Shown here piece after piece: positions 20,101 through 27,513 of a stretch of DNA of 64,000 nt. The stretch is from the NCBI RefSeq assembly GCF_004764705.1, contig NZ_SHLX01000010.1, forward strand, positions 1 to 64,000. Direction: 5' to 3'. The notes below the pieces were generated by a model. It did no database searches and was not told the DNA's origin. It saw only the letters and a list, made by a program, of their open reading frames with translations. A program made the translations under genes and the position numbers. Every line of letters starts with the position of its first letter. Positions within the stretch are counted from its first letter, which is position 1. This stretch comes from Paenibacillus cymbidii (GTDB lineage Bacteria; Bacillota; Bacilli; Paenibacillales; NBRC-103111).

Positions 20101-23023
20101 GATCATCGACCGCACGAAGCCGGCGCTGATCGCCACGAACGGCAACGATGCGCTCGGCAAGCCGAAGTCGCTTACAGGTACGGTTGTCACGGACAGCCGG
20201 ATGTATATTGCCGGTCAGACCGAGGCGGGCGTGACGCTGACAGTGTATGGCAACATGGTGCCGCTTGACGACAAGGGCGGGTTCTCGTACTATTTGCCGC
20301 TGCTGTGGCAGGACGGAGAAGGAAGCAAGGCGGTCAAAATGACGGCCGTAGACGACGCGGGCAACGAGACCGAGTACCGGTTCGAAGTGCTCCGCGGCAC
20401 GGAGGATCCAATCCCGGATCGGCTGGACGCACTGGCCGCGCTTGTGGTGGCGGGCGGTCAACTGGATCGCGTGTATGACGTTGCCGATACGACTTACAGC
20501 TATACGATCACCCCGTCATCCGGCAAAATCAAGCTTTATGCCGCCGCGTCCCATCCGGATTCGCCGATTACGGTGGACGGGGTTGATATCGCCGCTAGCG
20601 GGTACGCGGAGCTTGACGTTCCGACAGCGGGCCGGACGGTGCAGCTCGTCGTCAACTCGAGCAAAACCTATAGCTTGCAAATCGCCGGCTATCTGCCGGA
20701 TTCTACGGAGCTGGAGCAACTCGAGCTGCACGACGCAACTGGCGGCGGTCAGCCGGAAGCGCTGCAAGCGCCGTACTTCTCCGGAGGCAGCGTCAACTAC
20801 GCTGTATACGTGAACCATCAAGTGGCCAAGGTGACGCTGACGCCGAAGTCGCTGCAGGCCGTGTCTTCAATCAAGGTGAACGATGCCGCGACACCGGACG
20901 GGCAAGCGTCCGCGCCGATCGACTTGCAGGTGGGAAGCAATACGGTGACGGTAGAAGTGAAATCTGCCGATCTGTTGAACACCAAAACGTACCAAGTGAC
21001 GATTGTTCGCGCCGGCAGCGACAATGCGCAGCTGCAGCAGCTGACGATTGGCGGCGCGGAAGTCGAATGGTCGTCGGCGTTTGACGCGAATACGAACGAG
21101 TATCGGATCGTCGTGCCGAACGACGCGACAACGCTGACCGTTCTCGCCGCCGCGGAGCATGCGCAAGCGAAGCTTCACCTGGACAATGAAATCGTGCCCG
21201 GTGGCGTGGAGCAGCAAGTGGATCTGACACAGGGCAAGACAAGCCTGTCGATCGAGGTCGAGGCGCAGGACGGCACGCGCAACGCGTACAAGATTCGCAT
21301 CCAGCGGCAGCAGGAAACGCCGGGCACGCCGCCGCGACTGACTGCGCTGGAGCTGGTCGGAAGCCAGCTCGATGCCGAGTTTTCGCCGTACAAGCGCTCC
21401 TATCGAACGAATGCGACGTACGCTTCGACAGCCGCCATTGCCGCGACCGCGGACGATCCGTACGCTGTCATCAAGGTGAACGGCGCCGAGCCGGGAGCGG
21501 ACGGCAAGTTTGCCGCCAACCTCGCGTACGGCGCGAACCTGCTTAAAGTGAACGTGGAGTCGAAAGACGGCAAGTCGTCGGAGACGTATTCGATCGCGAT
21601 CGAGCGCAAGCGCGAAATCGTTTACGACGATCCGTCGCCAACGCCAACGCCGACGCCTTCGCCGGGGACCGCGGGTGTTGGCGGCGCGGCAAGAACGGTT
21701 TCGGTCGAAGGCGAAGACGGCGATTGGACGGTCCAGGTCCAAATCGTACGCAGTCGAACGGAGAAGGGGAGCGCTGTCGACACGCTCCGGCTGGACGGCA
21801 AAAAAGCCCGTGAAATTGTAGCCAAAGCAAACGAAACCGGCAAACGAACGGTGCGCGTGCACGTGGCCGATCTGGCGGACGATCCCGCGGACGAACGGAT
21901 CGTAACCGTCGATGCCGAATCTCTGCGAATGCTTGCAGCCGATTCGCTCACATTGGAGATCGTGCTTCCGGAAGGCCGCATCGTCATTTCGGGACAATCG
22001 CTTGCGCAGCTTGGCGAGCGAGGGGAGGAGCTGTTTTTCCGGATCGTGCCGGTTCAGAGCGATGAGGAGCGCGGCGACATCGAAAGCCGTGTGCTGAGCG
22101 CCGAGCTGGTGAACGGGGAGCCCGGCGTGCAAGCCGAAATCGTCGGCAAACCGGCCCGGATCGAAACGAATTATGCCGGTACCCGCACCGTGCTCGTGTT
22201 CCCGCTGGCGCAGCTCGCCTTGCCGCAAGATCCGGCAGCGGCGCAGCGCTTGCTTGCCGAACTGGCCGTTTACATCGAACACAGCGATGGAGAAAAGGTG
22301 CTGAAGCGCGGCACAATTCAATACGACAAGTCGGGCAATGCCGAGCTTGCGATCGAAATCGATAAATTCAGCACGTTTACGATCGTGCGTCTGCGCGACG
22401 TTGCCGGCAATGGCGGCAAGGAGCCGGCGCCGTATATGGACGGCTATCCGGACGGCACGTTCCGACCGGAGCAGCCGATGACGCGGGCGGAGCTAGCCGC
22501 GGTGCTCGAACGGCTGCGGCGTCAGGCCGCCGCGGATACCGCTGCGCCGGAGCCGGACTTGGCGGCTGAGGCTTACGCCGATGTGGCGCCCGATCATTGG
22601 GCGGCGCAGGCGATTGAAGGCGCGCAGCGTCGCGGCTTGATGGTTGGCGATCCGGACGGAAGATTCCGGCCGGAATCGTTCGTCACGCGCGCGGAGCTGG
22701 CCACGATTGCGGCGAGATGGGCCGGGACGGGCGGCGAGGAAGCCGGCCAAGAGCCGCTGCCTGCGGCGTTCCGCGACGCGGAAGGCCACTGGGCGGCGCG
22801 GGCGATTGCCGCGGCCAAGGCGGCAGGCTGGCTGCTCGGTTACCCGGACGGCAGCTTCCTGCCGGACAAGGCGCTGAGCCGGGCGGAAGCGGTGAGCGCG
22901 CTTAACCGGCTGCTCGGCCGGGCTGCCGCGGCGGGCGCGGGACAACCGTCGACGTCGCGTTGGCCGGACGTGCCGAACGACCATTGGGCGCTGGCCGACA
23001 TCACGTCGGCGACAGGAAACTAA
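14153..23023 (+). CDS. Giant SLH-anchored surface protein with kelch and cadherin-like domains
   Basis: A 2956-residue exported protein. Residues 1 to about 33 are a signal peptide (ARLLIVALVLQPGYLLPGG). Kelch-type motifs (MAYDETAKKVVMFGG, AAYDPNIGKVLLFGG, LAYDGEQLVLFGGYG) occupy about 105-465 and imply a beta-propeller. An Ig-like segment follows at about 515-625. A long region with fibronectin-III-like stretches comes next, then four cadherin-like beta-sandwich repeats from about 2090 (for example LEQLELHD, LQQLTIGG and LTALELVG starts). A PTPTPTPSP linker lies near 2500. The C-terminus is an SLH triad in the common split form: half, two complete (DVAPDHWA…TRAE, DAEGHWA…SRAE), half. SLH domains bind pyruvylated wall polymer, so this is a wall-anchored protein, probably adhesive or glycan-binding. 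Monocistronic, with a strong terminator. Confidence 0.93.
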   Translation: MNARWKAALARLLIVALVLQPGYLLPGGAVYGAEPGNDSTTTAVYGGDESAIPTSTPTEYGEADPLDPPAQDAPPTGLSRFSLLSDVSDGPTTSLQNYTWEQPTVNIPPPAREMAAMAYDETAKKVVMFGGMGNVAPLDDTWIWDGAAKTWTEMVEGDQHEPIAPHPSARKAAAAAYDPNIGKVLLFGGFDAAGAPLGDTWLWDGLAQTWESLGDMPGGPSARGGAQLAYDGEQLVLFGGYGDSDTSPFGDTWLWDGNSWTDVTPADASDSPPPTFFGGMAFDGQSAVLYGGNLGKVTRTHKGTVVNGSAPSQVMTYYDSSAKLWKWDRVEHKWTEFTWSPITEGPEKLKTFSLSDGTYEYGRWGHAMAYDSVNRRVVTYSGVEEHAYYVWGGTHNFSVYHMYYPINNYNLVYGWTGEEWELAWQGKGGYEVGYAEVVPEHAGQYESWPYSFPLSRIYASMVFDGYNMLLFGGKRKEFELRQYYYPCTTITDTRCHAIANLPEQIVDETWLFGYAPPGAPSIKLNSDPIIAYDPNKVNDTVSVVVNVYGAGGGTISARGIEYRIAVQPDETPNDWTKLPYNGSGSGTGTFTAVLNNPVWQKTYEVRGYATNQTGTSYTEPVTFILEDHPNVHEPDVRFERVGSSILHEKDKKRIVAVGKNMFDLLRKPTSGIDYYLEGADGTPYKLDYNVIDERQLELTWKDDLPLGKYDVYLKHDYFEPFTFLDALELINTSFYKPRNFAKIEVPSTPLPASNEVSKLTLQGPFTESPSAPGVYMLSDTSEPVVINDNVLFKGSRLEVDKTGSVTTISGNGRLYLNGAGTSKVNVPYTLRDGEWTMTSDHFAIDLDSEPAADYLNMNMPIKLKSATFVPGGLRFTGDMQVELQAGKERISDTVPIDTLMLRGNQFELAGTYDLDASFKLGPFDVEKPTLMINSRTGSAVNLMSTSRLSGSALEFKLSMWAVQGRIDSAYYDLSGPTNYGSTGLKVGYMTGQAWGLADRTEISQRFSLRGSVSDTLAPLRKVGDTSIPLLSAEQSEISMASYGLAASGMQKLYGVPLPDTKTTAVADPLTAQLPGFPLPGFTAQGTLNLYGLVQGNAQFYSNAEIGFAGQMKAKIEVPEGIPHVGGATVTNVNVRIDAKGLYGSFTYNDVGVTMTYTFKDETMMYELLLPPPPPPFWVTYLEIMSTVQDYAGFFIMGKRAEVGILSTPTVTFKLTQTAGIAQPADRQTLQGVAARTEAGKLTSRAMETALQAQAHDADGGASYRFPVGRPYTGWITLSGDQQDVTIVAPANATGGAGGTATPAERFYDAATDTTFARVAFAQIGTWELSTKRPSAMRLHELLYVNAAELGMDELAAAWQQLPDRQVTAVTVEESGAYWLEIGSSPGETLLYKPDGRPYKLQTSTSAPDWNAYRGPNDTLYVLLDAAQPGTWLIDGGTSPSAALYKVPPRSTMTDAQEWVDSGLYPTIVKVDNPGLGQAIVDIYGADENTLLYSPGGNPYPLQLDENEPGWNAIYDPALGKLTVLLNGQSIVGDWTVRGSRFAEAVVYTTDRKLKSPGALQAEGEHTFTLELPQAGDYLLELGGATEDTVLTGPDGQAYSLVFDEQSPGRNARLQKAAERTPASPIGSIAHIGTNRPIADPRDTLYVTLPKGASGKWKIQTTERITWAIHQLPPAPAITEAKAAVQPGADNRLGLTWSVANGRPGTTVAVMLTNGEQTWLGPLIAQGLPAAGRTTIDIPASILPGTYRVAFVASSDGGAPLYAMADQAITVSSPVSLPAPGQLAVQSTGNGDVTLTFNSLSQPVTMYRVWVQTDGDMQPVMDVVPEPGQQQQVVVSGLPTEASYTFAVSALADGGAGRPSASPLSATVQATLSVPQPAELTLAAETGGVPVKERSHAAYDDGSEKLLFTSAEQVALRIGSDQNVSVKVSVYGGTPETRSVAAGQSASFSLNDMLGSLPLEERQYRLTVEATNESGDTSRLHRTLIIDRTKPALIATNGNDALGKPKSLTGTVVTDSRMYIAGQTEAGVTLTVYGNMVPLDDKGGFSYYLPLLWQDGEGSKAVKMTAVDDAGNETEYRFEVLRGTEDPIPDRLDALAALVVAGGQLDRVYDVADTTYSYTITPSSGKIKLYAAASHPDSPITVDGVDIAASGYAELDVPTAGRTVQLVVNSSKTYSLQIAGYLPDSTELEQLELHDATGGGQPEALQAPYFSGGSVNYAVYVNHQVAKVTLTPKSLQAVSSIKVNDAATPDGQASAPIDLQVGSNTVTVEVKSADLLNTKTYQVTIVRAGSDNAQLQQLTIGGAEVEWSSAFDANTNEYRIVVPNDATTLTVLAAAEHAQAKLHLDNEIVPGGVEQQVDLTQGKTSLSIEVEAQDGTRNAYKIRIQRQQETPGTPPRLTALELVGSQLDAEFSPYKRSYRTNATYASTAAIAATADDPYAVIKVNGAEPGADGKFAANLAYGANLLKVNVESKDGKSSETYSIAIERKREIVYDDPSPTPTPTPSPGTAGVGGAARTVSVEGEDGDWTVQVQIVRSRTEKGSAVDTLRLDGKKAREIVAKANETGKRTVRVHVADLADDPADERIVTVDAESLRMLAADSLTLEIVLPEGRIVISGQSLAQLGERGEELFFRIVPVQSDEERGDIESRVLSAELVNGEPGVQAEIVGKPARIETNYAGTRTVLVFPLAQLALPQDPAAAQRLLAELAVYIEHSDGEKVLKRGTIQYDKSGNAELAIEIDKFSTFTIVRLRDVAGNGGKEPAPYMDGYPDGTFRPEQPMTRAELAAVLERLRRQAAADTAAPEPDLAAEAYADVAPDHWAAQAIEGAQRRGLMVGDPDGRFRPESFVTRAELATIAARWAGTGGEEAGQEPLPAAFRDAEGHWAARAIAAAKAAGWLLGYPDGSFLPDKALSRAEAVSALNRLLGRAAAAGAGQPSTSRWPDVPNDHWALADITSATGN

Positions 23024-23062
23024 CACAAAACCGCCGGATCCCGAGGGTCCGGCGGTTTTTGT
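23024..23062. terminator. Bidirectional terminator between convergent genes
   Basis: CCGCCGGA and TCCGGCGG pair around a nine-base loop, flanked by ACACAAAA on the left and TTTTTGTGTG on the right. It can therefore terminate the surface-protein transcript (+) and the AHSA1 transcript (-). Confidence 0.93.
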
Positions 23063-23078
23063 GTGTCGCTTGCTCCGC

Positions 23079-23534
23079 TCAGGCGGACATGTTCCGCAGC
23101 TCCGCTTCGAGCCGGTTCAAGTTTTGTTCGTTGGCCGGTTCGGCGATTTTTTTGACGGCGTTTAACACGGCCTCCGTTTCGAAACGCTGACGCCACGTCA
23201 GTCTCGTTTGGCCGCCCAGATCCTCCAATACCGCCGTGAGCTGAAAATAAGGCTCGCAAATATGCCGCAACACGATCCGCTCGGGGCCAACTTCGACAAA
23301 TTCGCTTTTGTTCGCGTAATCGATGCCGTTCGGCCCGTGCATCACAAACTCCCACAGCCCTCCCGGCCGCCAATCGAATACGTGAAACGTGTTCGTAAAC
23401 CCGTCGGGGCCCCACCACCGGGCCAAATGCTCGGGTTTGGCCCAGGCGTTGTAAACGAGCGCCCGGGGAGCGTCGATCACCCTCGTTGTCACCAGTTCGT
23501 AAGGTTCCGTTTGATTTTGCATCGTCATATTCAT
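23079..23534 (-). CDS. AHSA1/SRPBCC-family protein
   Basis: A 151-residue START-like fold protein. RVIDAPRALVYNAWAKPEHLARWWGP is the classic AHSA1 start, and ETEAVLNAVKK-AEPANEQNLNRLEAEL the closing helix. The fold forms a hydrophobic cavity; bacterial members are of unknown ligand and often sit beside an ArsR repressor, which is absent here. The ATG follows GGAGGAAT. Transcribed away from the hairpin tetrad at 23.7 kb, which fills the gap to the next, divergent gene. Confidence 0.88.
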   Translation of the reverse strand: MNMTMQNQTEPYELVTTRVIDAPRALVYNAWAKPEHLARWWGPDGFTNTFHVFDWRPGGLWEFVMHGPNGIDYANKSEFVEVGPERIVLRHICEPYFQLTAVLEDLGGQTRLTWRQRFETEAVLNAVKKIAEPANEQNLNRLEAELRNMSA

Positions 23535-23673
23535 TCCTCCGATTCATATGGTAGCTTCTCGTAACGTCGCCGATGTCCGGCTTGTCTGCACTTCCATCAT
23601 AGAACATGACGTAACGTTAGGTTCAAGTGTTTTTTCGCTGTCGCACCGGTGCCGCAGGCAGGCCCGAACGTGA

Positions 23674-23864
23674 AATAAGCCATAAAAAATGGCCTATTGG
23701 CGCGATTTCGCCTGTTGCAGTGGAAATAGCCAATGAAATCACTGGCTATTTTCTCCAAACGGCCGCCAAAATCGCCCATTTCGGCCGAATAACCAGCGAA
23801 ATCACTGGCTATTTTGCGGGAGGCCCCTCTTTTTTGCGCAATAAGCCATAAAAAGTGGCCTATT
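23674..23864. repeat. Hairpin tetrad, copy 1 (191 bp)
   Basis: Four AATA…TATT palindromes: H1 23674-23698 (GCCAT/ATGGC arms), H2 23725-23750 (AATAGCCA/TGGCTATT), H3 23788-23813 and H4 23840-23864. Centres are 51.5, 63 and 51.5 bp apart; linkers are 26, 37 and 26 bp. H1 and H4 are one type (GGCCATAAAAAGTGGCC-like), H2 and H3 the other (GCCAGTGAAATCACTGGC-like). It lies between divergent genes; 23535-24012 contains no coding sequence. Confidence 0.93.
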
Positions 23865-24012
23865 TTCGCCGAGGCGGGCGATCCAGGTCGATCCGAGGGC
23901 GGTCCCGTCGATTTTGACGGCAAAATCGGTTGATAATCAAGGTTGCCAGCGTGCGGCCTGACAAAAGATGGTATGGTAAAGCTGGATACCCAAAGACGAG
24001 GAGCGAACAATC

Positions 24013-24438
24013 GTGGAATTGCACCTGACGCGCACAACGAACGAGGCGGACAGCGCTTATGTCGTAAACGGCATGATTGCGTTTAACGCGATGCACATGG
24101 CCGACGATTTGAAGGGGAGATATGAACCGGTCACGCTGGCGTTAAAGGATGACGACGGCCGGACGGTTGGCGGATTGGTGGGAGAAGTATGCTGGAACTG
24201 GCTGGAGGTAAAATATTTGTTCATCGATGAGGCGTACCGCAAGCTCCGCTACGGCACGAAGCTGCTGGAGGAAGCGGAACGGCTGGCCAGAGAGCGGAAG
24301 TGCGACTTCATCAAGCTGGATACGCTGAGCTTTCAGGCGCTTGATTTTTATAGGAAACAAGGCTACGAGGTGTACGGCACGCTCCCGGGCGCCGGAAGGC
24401 ATACGCATTACTATTTGAAAAAGGAGCTGACGTCATGA
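24013..24438 (+). CDS. GNAT-family N-acetyltransferase
   Basis: A 141-residue acetyltransferase with the standard GNAT order: VTLALKDDDGRTVGGLVGEV, then WLEVKYLFIDEAYRKLRYGTKLLEEAERLA (strand 4, with an RKLRYG pyrophosphate loop where R/QxxGxG is usual), and DFIKLDTLSFQALDFYRKQGYEVYGTL (the DFY-KQGY motif before strand 6). The substrate is unknown. It starts at a GTG (24013) behind GAGGAG. The oxidoreductase gene begins 104 bp after its stop. Confidence 0.88.
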   Translation: MELHLTRTTNEADSAYVVNGMIAFNAMHMADDLKGRYEPVTLALKDDDGRTVGGLVGEVCWNWLEVKYLFIDEAYRKLRYGTKLLEEAERLARERKCDFIKLDTLSFQALDFYRKQGYEVYGTLPGAGRHTHYYLKKELTS

Positions 24439-24542
24439 CAACCGCGGCAAAATCCGCTATAATGAGGCTTATGCACACGTTAACATGAAACGGGCCGGAA
24501 CCGGCGGACGAGCCGGCCGGCGATCGATTGGAGGATATTCGC

Positions 24543-25616
24543 ATGCAGAAGAGCGACGGGATGAACTATGCGCCGCAGGGCAAGCCGAATGCGGTGGTGG
24601 GGCCGGGTCAATTCGTGTTTGCGGCGGCGGCGCTGGATCACGGCCATATTTACGGCATGACGAACGGTTTGCTTGAGGCGGGAGCCGAGCTGAAGTGGGT
24701 GTACGACCGCGACCCGGCCAAGACGGCGGCATTCGCGGCGAAGTTCCCGCAGGTGCAAATCGCCGACTCGCTGGAAACGATCCTGAACGACGCGGAAGTG
24801 AAGCTTGTCGCCGCGGCGGCGATTCCGAACGAGCGCGGTCCGCTCGGCCTGCGCGTGATGGACGCGGGCAAGGACTATTTTACCGACAAAACGCCGTTTA
24901 CGAGTCTGGACCAACTGGAGGCGGCGCGCCGCAAGCATGCGGAAACCGGGCGCAAATACGCGGTATACTACAGCGAACGGCTCCATGTCGAAAGCGCAGT
25001 ATACGCCGGCCAACTGATCGAGCAGGGAGCGATCGGCAAGGTCGTCAGCCTGAACGGCTTCGGCCCGCACCGGTTGAACGCGCCGAGCCGGCCGGACTGG
25101 TTTTTCAGGAAGGAGCAGTACGGCGGCATTCTCGCCGACATCGGCAGCCACCAGATCGAGCAGTTCCTCTACTACACCGGCGCCAAAGACGCCACCGTGC
25201 AGGCGAGCCGCGTGGCCAACTACAACAACAAGCAGTATCCGGAGCTGGAGGATTTCGGCGACGCCACGGTGACGGCCGACAACGGAGCGACGTTCTACTT
25301 CCGCGTCGACTGGCTGACGCCGGACGGGCTCGGCACGTGGGGCGACGGGCGCACGTTCATTCTCGGCACGGAAGGCTATATCGAGCTGCGCAAATACATC
25401 GACGTCGCACGCGACAAGTCGGGCGACCACGTTTATCTCGTCAACAAGGATGGCGAGCAGCATTTTGAAGTGAGCGGCAAAATCGGTTATCCGTTCTTCG
25501 GCCAGCTCATCCTCGACTGCATCAACCGCACAGAAAACGCGATGACGCAGGAACACGCGTTCAAGGCGGCGGAGCTGTGCCTGCGCGCGCAGGAGCAAGC
25601 GGTACGGGCGGAATAA
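24543..25616 (+). CDS. Gfo/Idh/MocA-family oxidoreductase
   Basis: A 357-residue NAD(P)-dependent oxidoreductase of the sugar/inositol dehydrogenase superfamily. The Rossmann start is slightly unusual (FVFAAAALDHGHIYGMTNGLLEAGAELKWVYD rather than GxGxxG), while DKTPFTSLDQ replaces the usual EKP motif. GGILADIGSHQIEQFLYYTG is the conserved helix carrying the catalytic Asp/His region. I start at the ATG at 24543 behind TTGGAGG; the TTG at 24528 overlaps that ribosome-binding site. It lies upstream of a DeoR repressor and may be a member of its regulon. Substrate unknown. Confidence 0.87.
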   Translation: MQKSDGMNYAPQGKPNAVVGPGQFVFAAAALDHGHIYGMTNGLLEAGAELKWVYDRDPAKTAAFAAKFPQVQIADSLETILNDAEVKLVAAAAIPNERGPLGLRVMDAGKDYFTDKTPFTSLDQLEAARRKHAETGRKYAVYYSERLHVESAVYAGQLIEQGAIGKVVSLNGFGPHRLNAPSRPDWFFRKEQYGGILADIGSHQIEQFLYYTGAKDATVQASRVANYNNKQYPELEDFGDATVTADNGATFYFRVDWLTPDGLGTWGDGRTFILGTEGYIELRKYIDVARDKSGDHVYLVNKDGEQHFEVSGKIGYPFFGQLILDCINRTENAMTQEHAFKAAELCLRAQEQAVRAE

Positions 25617-25666
25617 CGGCCGACGCGGGGCGAAAATAAAACGGCAGCAAACGAACTGTTATTTGG

Positions 25667-25716
25667 TTTCGTTTGTTGTCGTTTTTTGCTATGCTTTGGG
25701 GAGACAACGAAACGAC
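25667..25716. promoter_or_regulatory. Probable DeoR operator, inverted repeat around the deoR promoter
   Basis: TTTCGTTTGTTGTC (25667-25680) and GACAACGAAACGAC (25703-25716) form an inverted repeat flanking TATGCT. Related half-sites GACAACAAAACG (26510-26521) and AACAAACGACGG (26552-26563) lie upstream of the next gene. The repeated ACAACRAAACG pattern suggests the repressor's recognition sequence. Confidence 0.6.
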
Positions 25717-25732
25717 GAAGGGGGGAACGCGG

Positions 25733-26491
25733 ATGTTTTCGCCGCAACGCAGGGAAACGATTGTGCAGCTGCTGCAGGAGAAGAAGCAAATCGTCGTCAA
25801 GGAGCTGGCGAAGCAGCTGAACGTGTCGGAAGGCACGCTGCGCACCGATCTGAAAATATTGGAGGAAGAAGGCGCGCTCGAACGAACGCACGGCGGGGCG
25901 ATTCTGCCGCGGACGCATGTGGCGGATCACCGGGCGTCGTCGCGCAGCGATTTGAACCGCGAGGAGAAAAAACGAATCGGCCAGGCCGCGGCGGCGCTCG
26001 TCCGTCCCGGGCAATGCGTCATTCTCGACGCCAGCTCGACGGCGCTGGAGCTCTCGCGGCATCTTGTCGACTACGACTATTTGACCGTCGTGACCAATGG
26101 GATCGAGGCGGCGCTCGAGCTGAACCGCAACCCGCGCATCAATGTGATTATGATCGGCGGCGTGCTGCGGCCGAGCTCGCGGACGATTGAAGGGCTGCTG
26201 GGCAAAAGCATTCTGTCCGACATCCATGCGGACCTGTTTTTTACGTCGGCGGAGGGGTTCAGCCTCGAGGCGGGCATGACCGATTTCAGCGTGTACGAAT
26301 CGGAGCTGAAGAAGCTGATGGCCGAAAATGCCGGACGCGTCGTCGCCATGCTCGACTATACGAAGCTGAACCGGCGCTCGATCGCCACTTCGGTCAAAGC
26401 GGCGCAGGTGCACACGCTAATCACCGACGCCAAGGCGGACGCCGCTTTTCTCCGCCGGCTGAGCGGGATCGAAGTGATCGTGGCGAAGTAG
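25733..26491 (+). CDS. DeoR-family transcriptional repressor
   Basis: A 252-residue regulator. The N-terminal HTH (QRRETIVQLLQEKKQIVVKELAKQLNVSEGTLRTDLKILEEEG) is a textbook DeoR start, followed by the RTHGGA hinge. The effector domain has DASSTALELSRHL, VVTNGIEAALEL and DFFTSAEGF-type sugar-phosphate-binding segments, and a closing LDYTKLNRRSI. DeoR proteins typically bind a phosphorylated sugar. The neighbouring phosphatase and polyol-phosphate dehydrogenase suit such an effector. I use the ATG at 25733 behind AAGGGGGG rather than the frame start at 25673, which lies in the putative operator. Confidence 0.92.
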   Translation: MFSPQRRETIVQLLQEKKQIVVKELAKQLNVSEGTLRTDLKILEEEGALERTHGGAILPRTHVADHRASSRSDLNREEKKRIGQAAAALVRPGQCVILDASSTALELSRHLVDYDYLTVVTNGIEAALELNRNPRINVIMIGGVLRPSSRTIEGLLGKSILSDIHADLFFTSAEGFSLEAGMTDFSVYESELKKLMAENAGRVVAMLDYTKLNRRSIATSVKAAQVHTLITDAKADAAFLRRLSGIEVIVAK

Positions 26492-26644
26492 CAGATAGCG
26501 TTGACGAATGACAACAAAACGTAACGAATACGACAATCACATGAAAACAATAACAAACGACGGCAAAAGTATACAATCGTTGACAAAGCGCAGCGATTCG
26601 CCGAATAATGAAACCATCCCCACACGTGTTGGAGGCAAAACAAG

Positions 26645-27442
26645 ATGTCGCAATCGCATTTGGCGGAAATAGACGGGTTGATTATCGATTTGGACGGCAC
26701 GGTGTTCCACGGCAGCCGGTTGATCGAAGGTGCGGCGGAAACGATCGCCCGGTTGACCGCGTTTGGCAAACGGATCGTATATTTGAGCAATCGGGGCAAT
26801 TTGTCGCGGCGCGAGGTTTGCGACCGGCTGAACGGGCTTGGCGTACCTGCGGTGCCGGAGCAAATCGTCATGTCGTCGACGGTAACGGCCGGCTTCATGC
26901 GGCGCACGTATCCAGGCAGCCCGGTATGGGCGCTCGGCGAACAAGGGCTGCGCGACGAACTGGAGGAAGCCGGCGTGCCGCTGGCGGACCGGCCCGAGCA
27001 GGCGGACTGGCTGATCGTGACCTTGCACGAGTCGCTGACGTACCGCGAGCTTAACGACGCGTTCCGCGCGGTGCGCGGCGGAGCCCGCATCATCGCGACG
27101 AACTCGGACAAGACGGTGCCGGACGCCAGCGGCGCGGCGGCGATCGACGTCGCCGGCATGATCGGCGCGCTTACCGGCGCCGCCGGCCGGCTGCCCGATC
27201 TTGTCGTCGGCAAGCCGTCGTGGCTGATGGCCGAAGCGGCGCTTGCGGCGCTCGGCGGCGGCGTGGAGCGCGGGCGCTGCCTTGTCATCGGCGACAGCAT
27301 GGAGTCGGACATCGCGCTTGGCCGGCTGTTCGGCATGAAAACGGCGCTGGTGCTGACCGGCTCGACGACGCGCGAGATGGCAGGCGTTGGCAAACATAAG
27401 CCGGATTATGTATGGGAATCGATTGCGGACGCTGTCATGTAA
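26645..27442 (+). CDS. HAD-IIA (NagD/AraL-type) sugar phosphatase
   Basis: A 265-residue HAD hydrolase. Motif I is DLDGTVF (Asp nucleophile), motif II LSNRG, motif III Lys in VGKPS, and motif IV GDSMESDI. The C2-type cap between motifs II and III matches NagD/AraL. In B. subtilis araL lies next to araM in the arabinose operon, and here the next gene is AraM-type, so this is likely the AraL counterpart: a broad-specificity phosphatase on sugar and polyol phosphates. The ATG follows GGAGGCAAAACAAG. DeoR-like half-sites and a TATACAAT -10 lie in the 150-bp upstream gap. Confidence 0.88.
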   Translation: MSQSHLAEIDGLIIDLDGTVFHGSRLIEGAAETIARLTAFGKRIVYLSNRGNLSRREVCDRLNGLGVPAVPEQIVMSSTVTAGFMRRTYPGSPVWALGEQGLRDELEEAGVPLADRPEQADWLIVTLHESLTYRELNDAFRAVRGGARIIATNSDKTVPDASGAAAIDVAGMIGALTGAAGRLPDLVVGKPSWLMAEAALAALGGGVERGRCLVIGDSMESDIALGRLFGMKTALVLTGSTTREMAGVGKHKPDYVWESIADAVM

Positions 27443-27513
27443 GTTTGGCGAATAAGAGTGAGTGAGTCCACTATCAACGAATTTCACTATCAACCGCTTG
27501 GGAGTTGATGTTC

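Noticed and set aside
17207-20461. 1084-codon minus-strand frame inside the surface-protein gene
   Set aside because: Antisense shadow with Arg/His/Gln-rich nonsense composition and no start signal.
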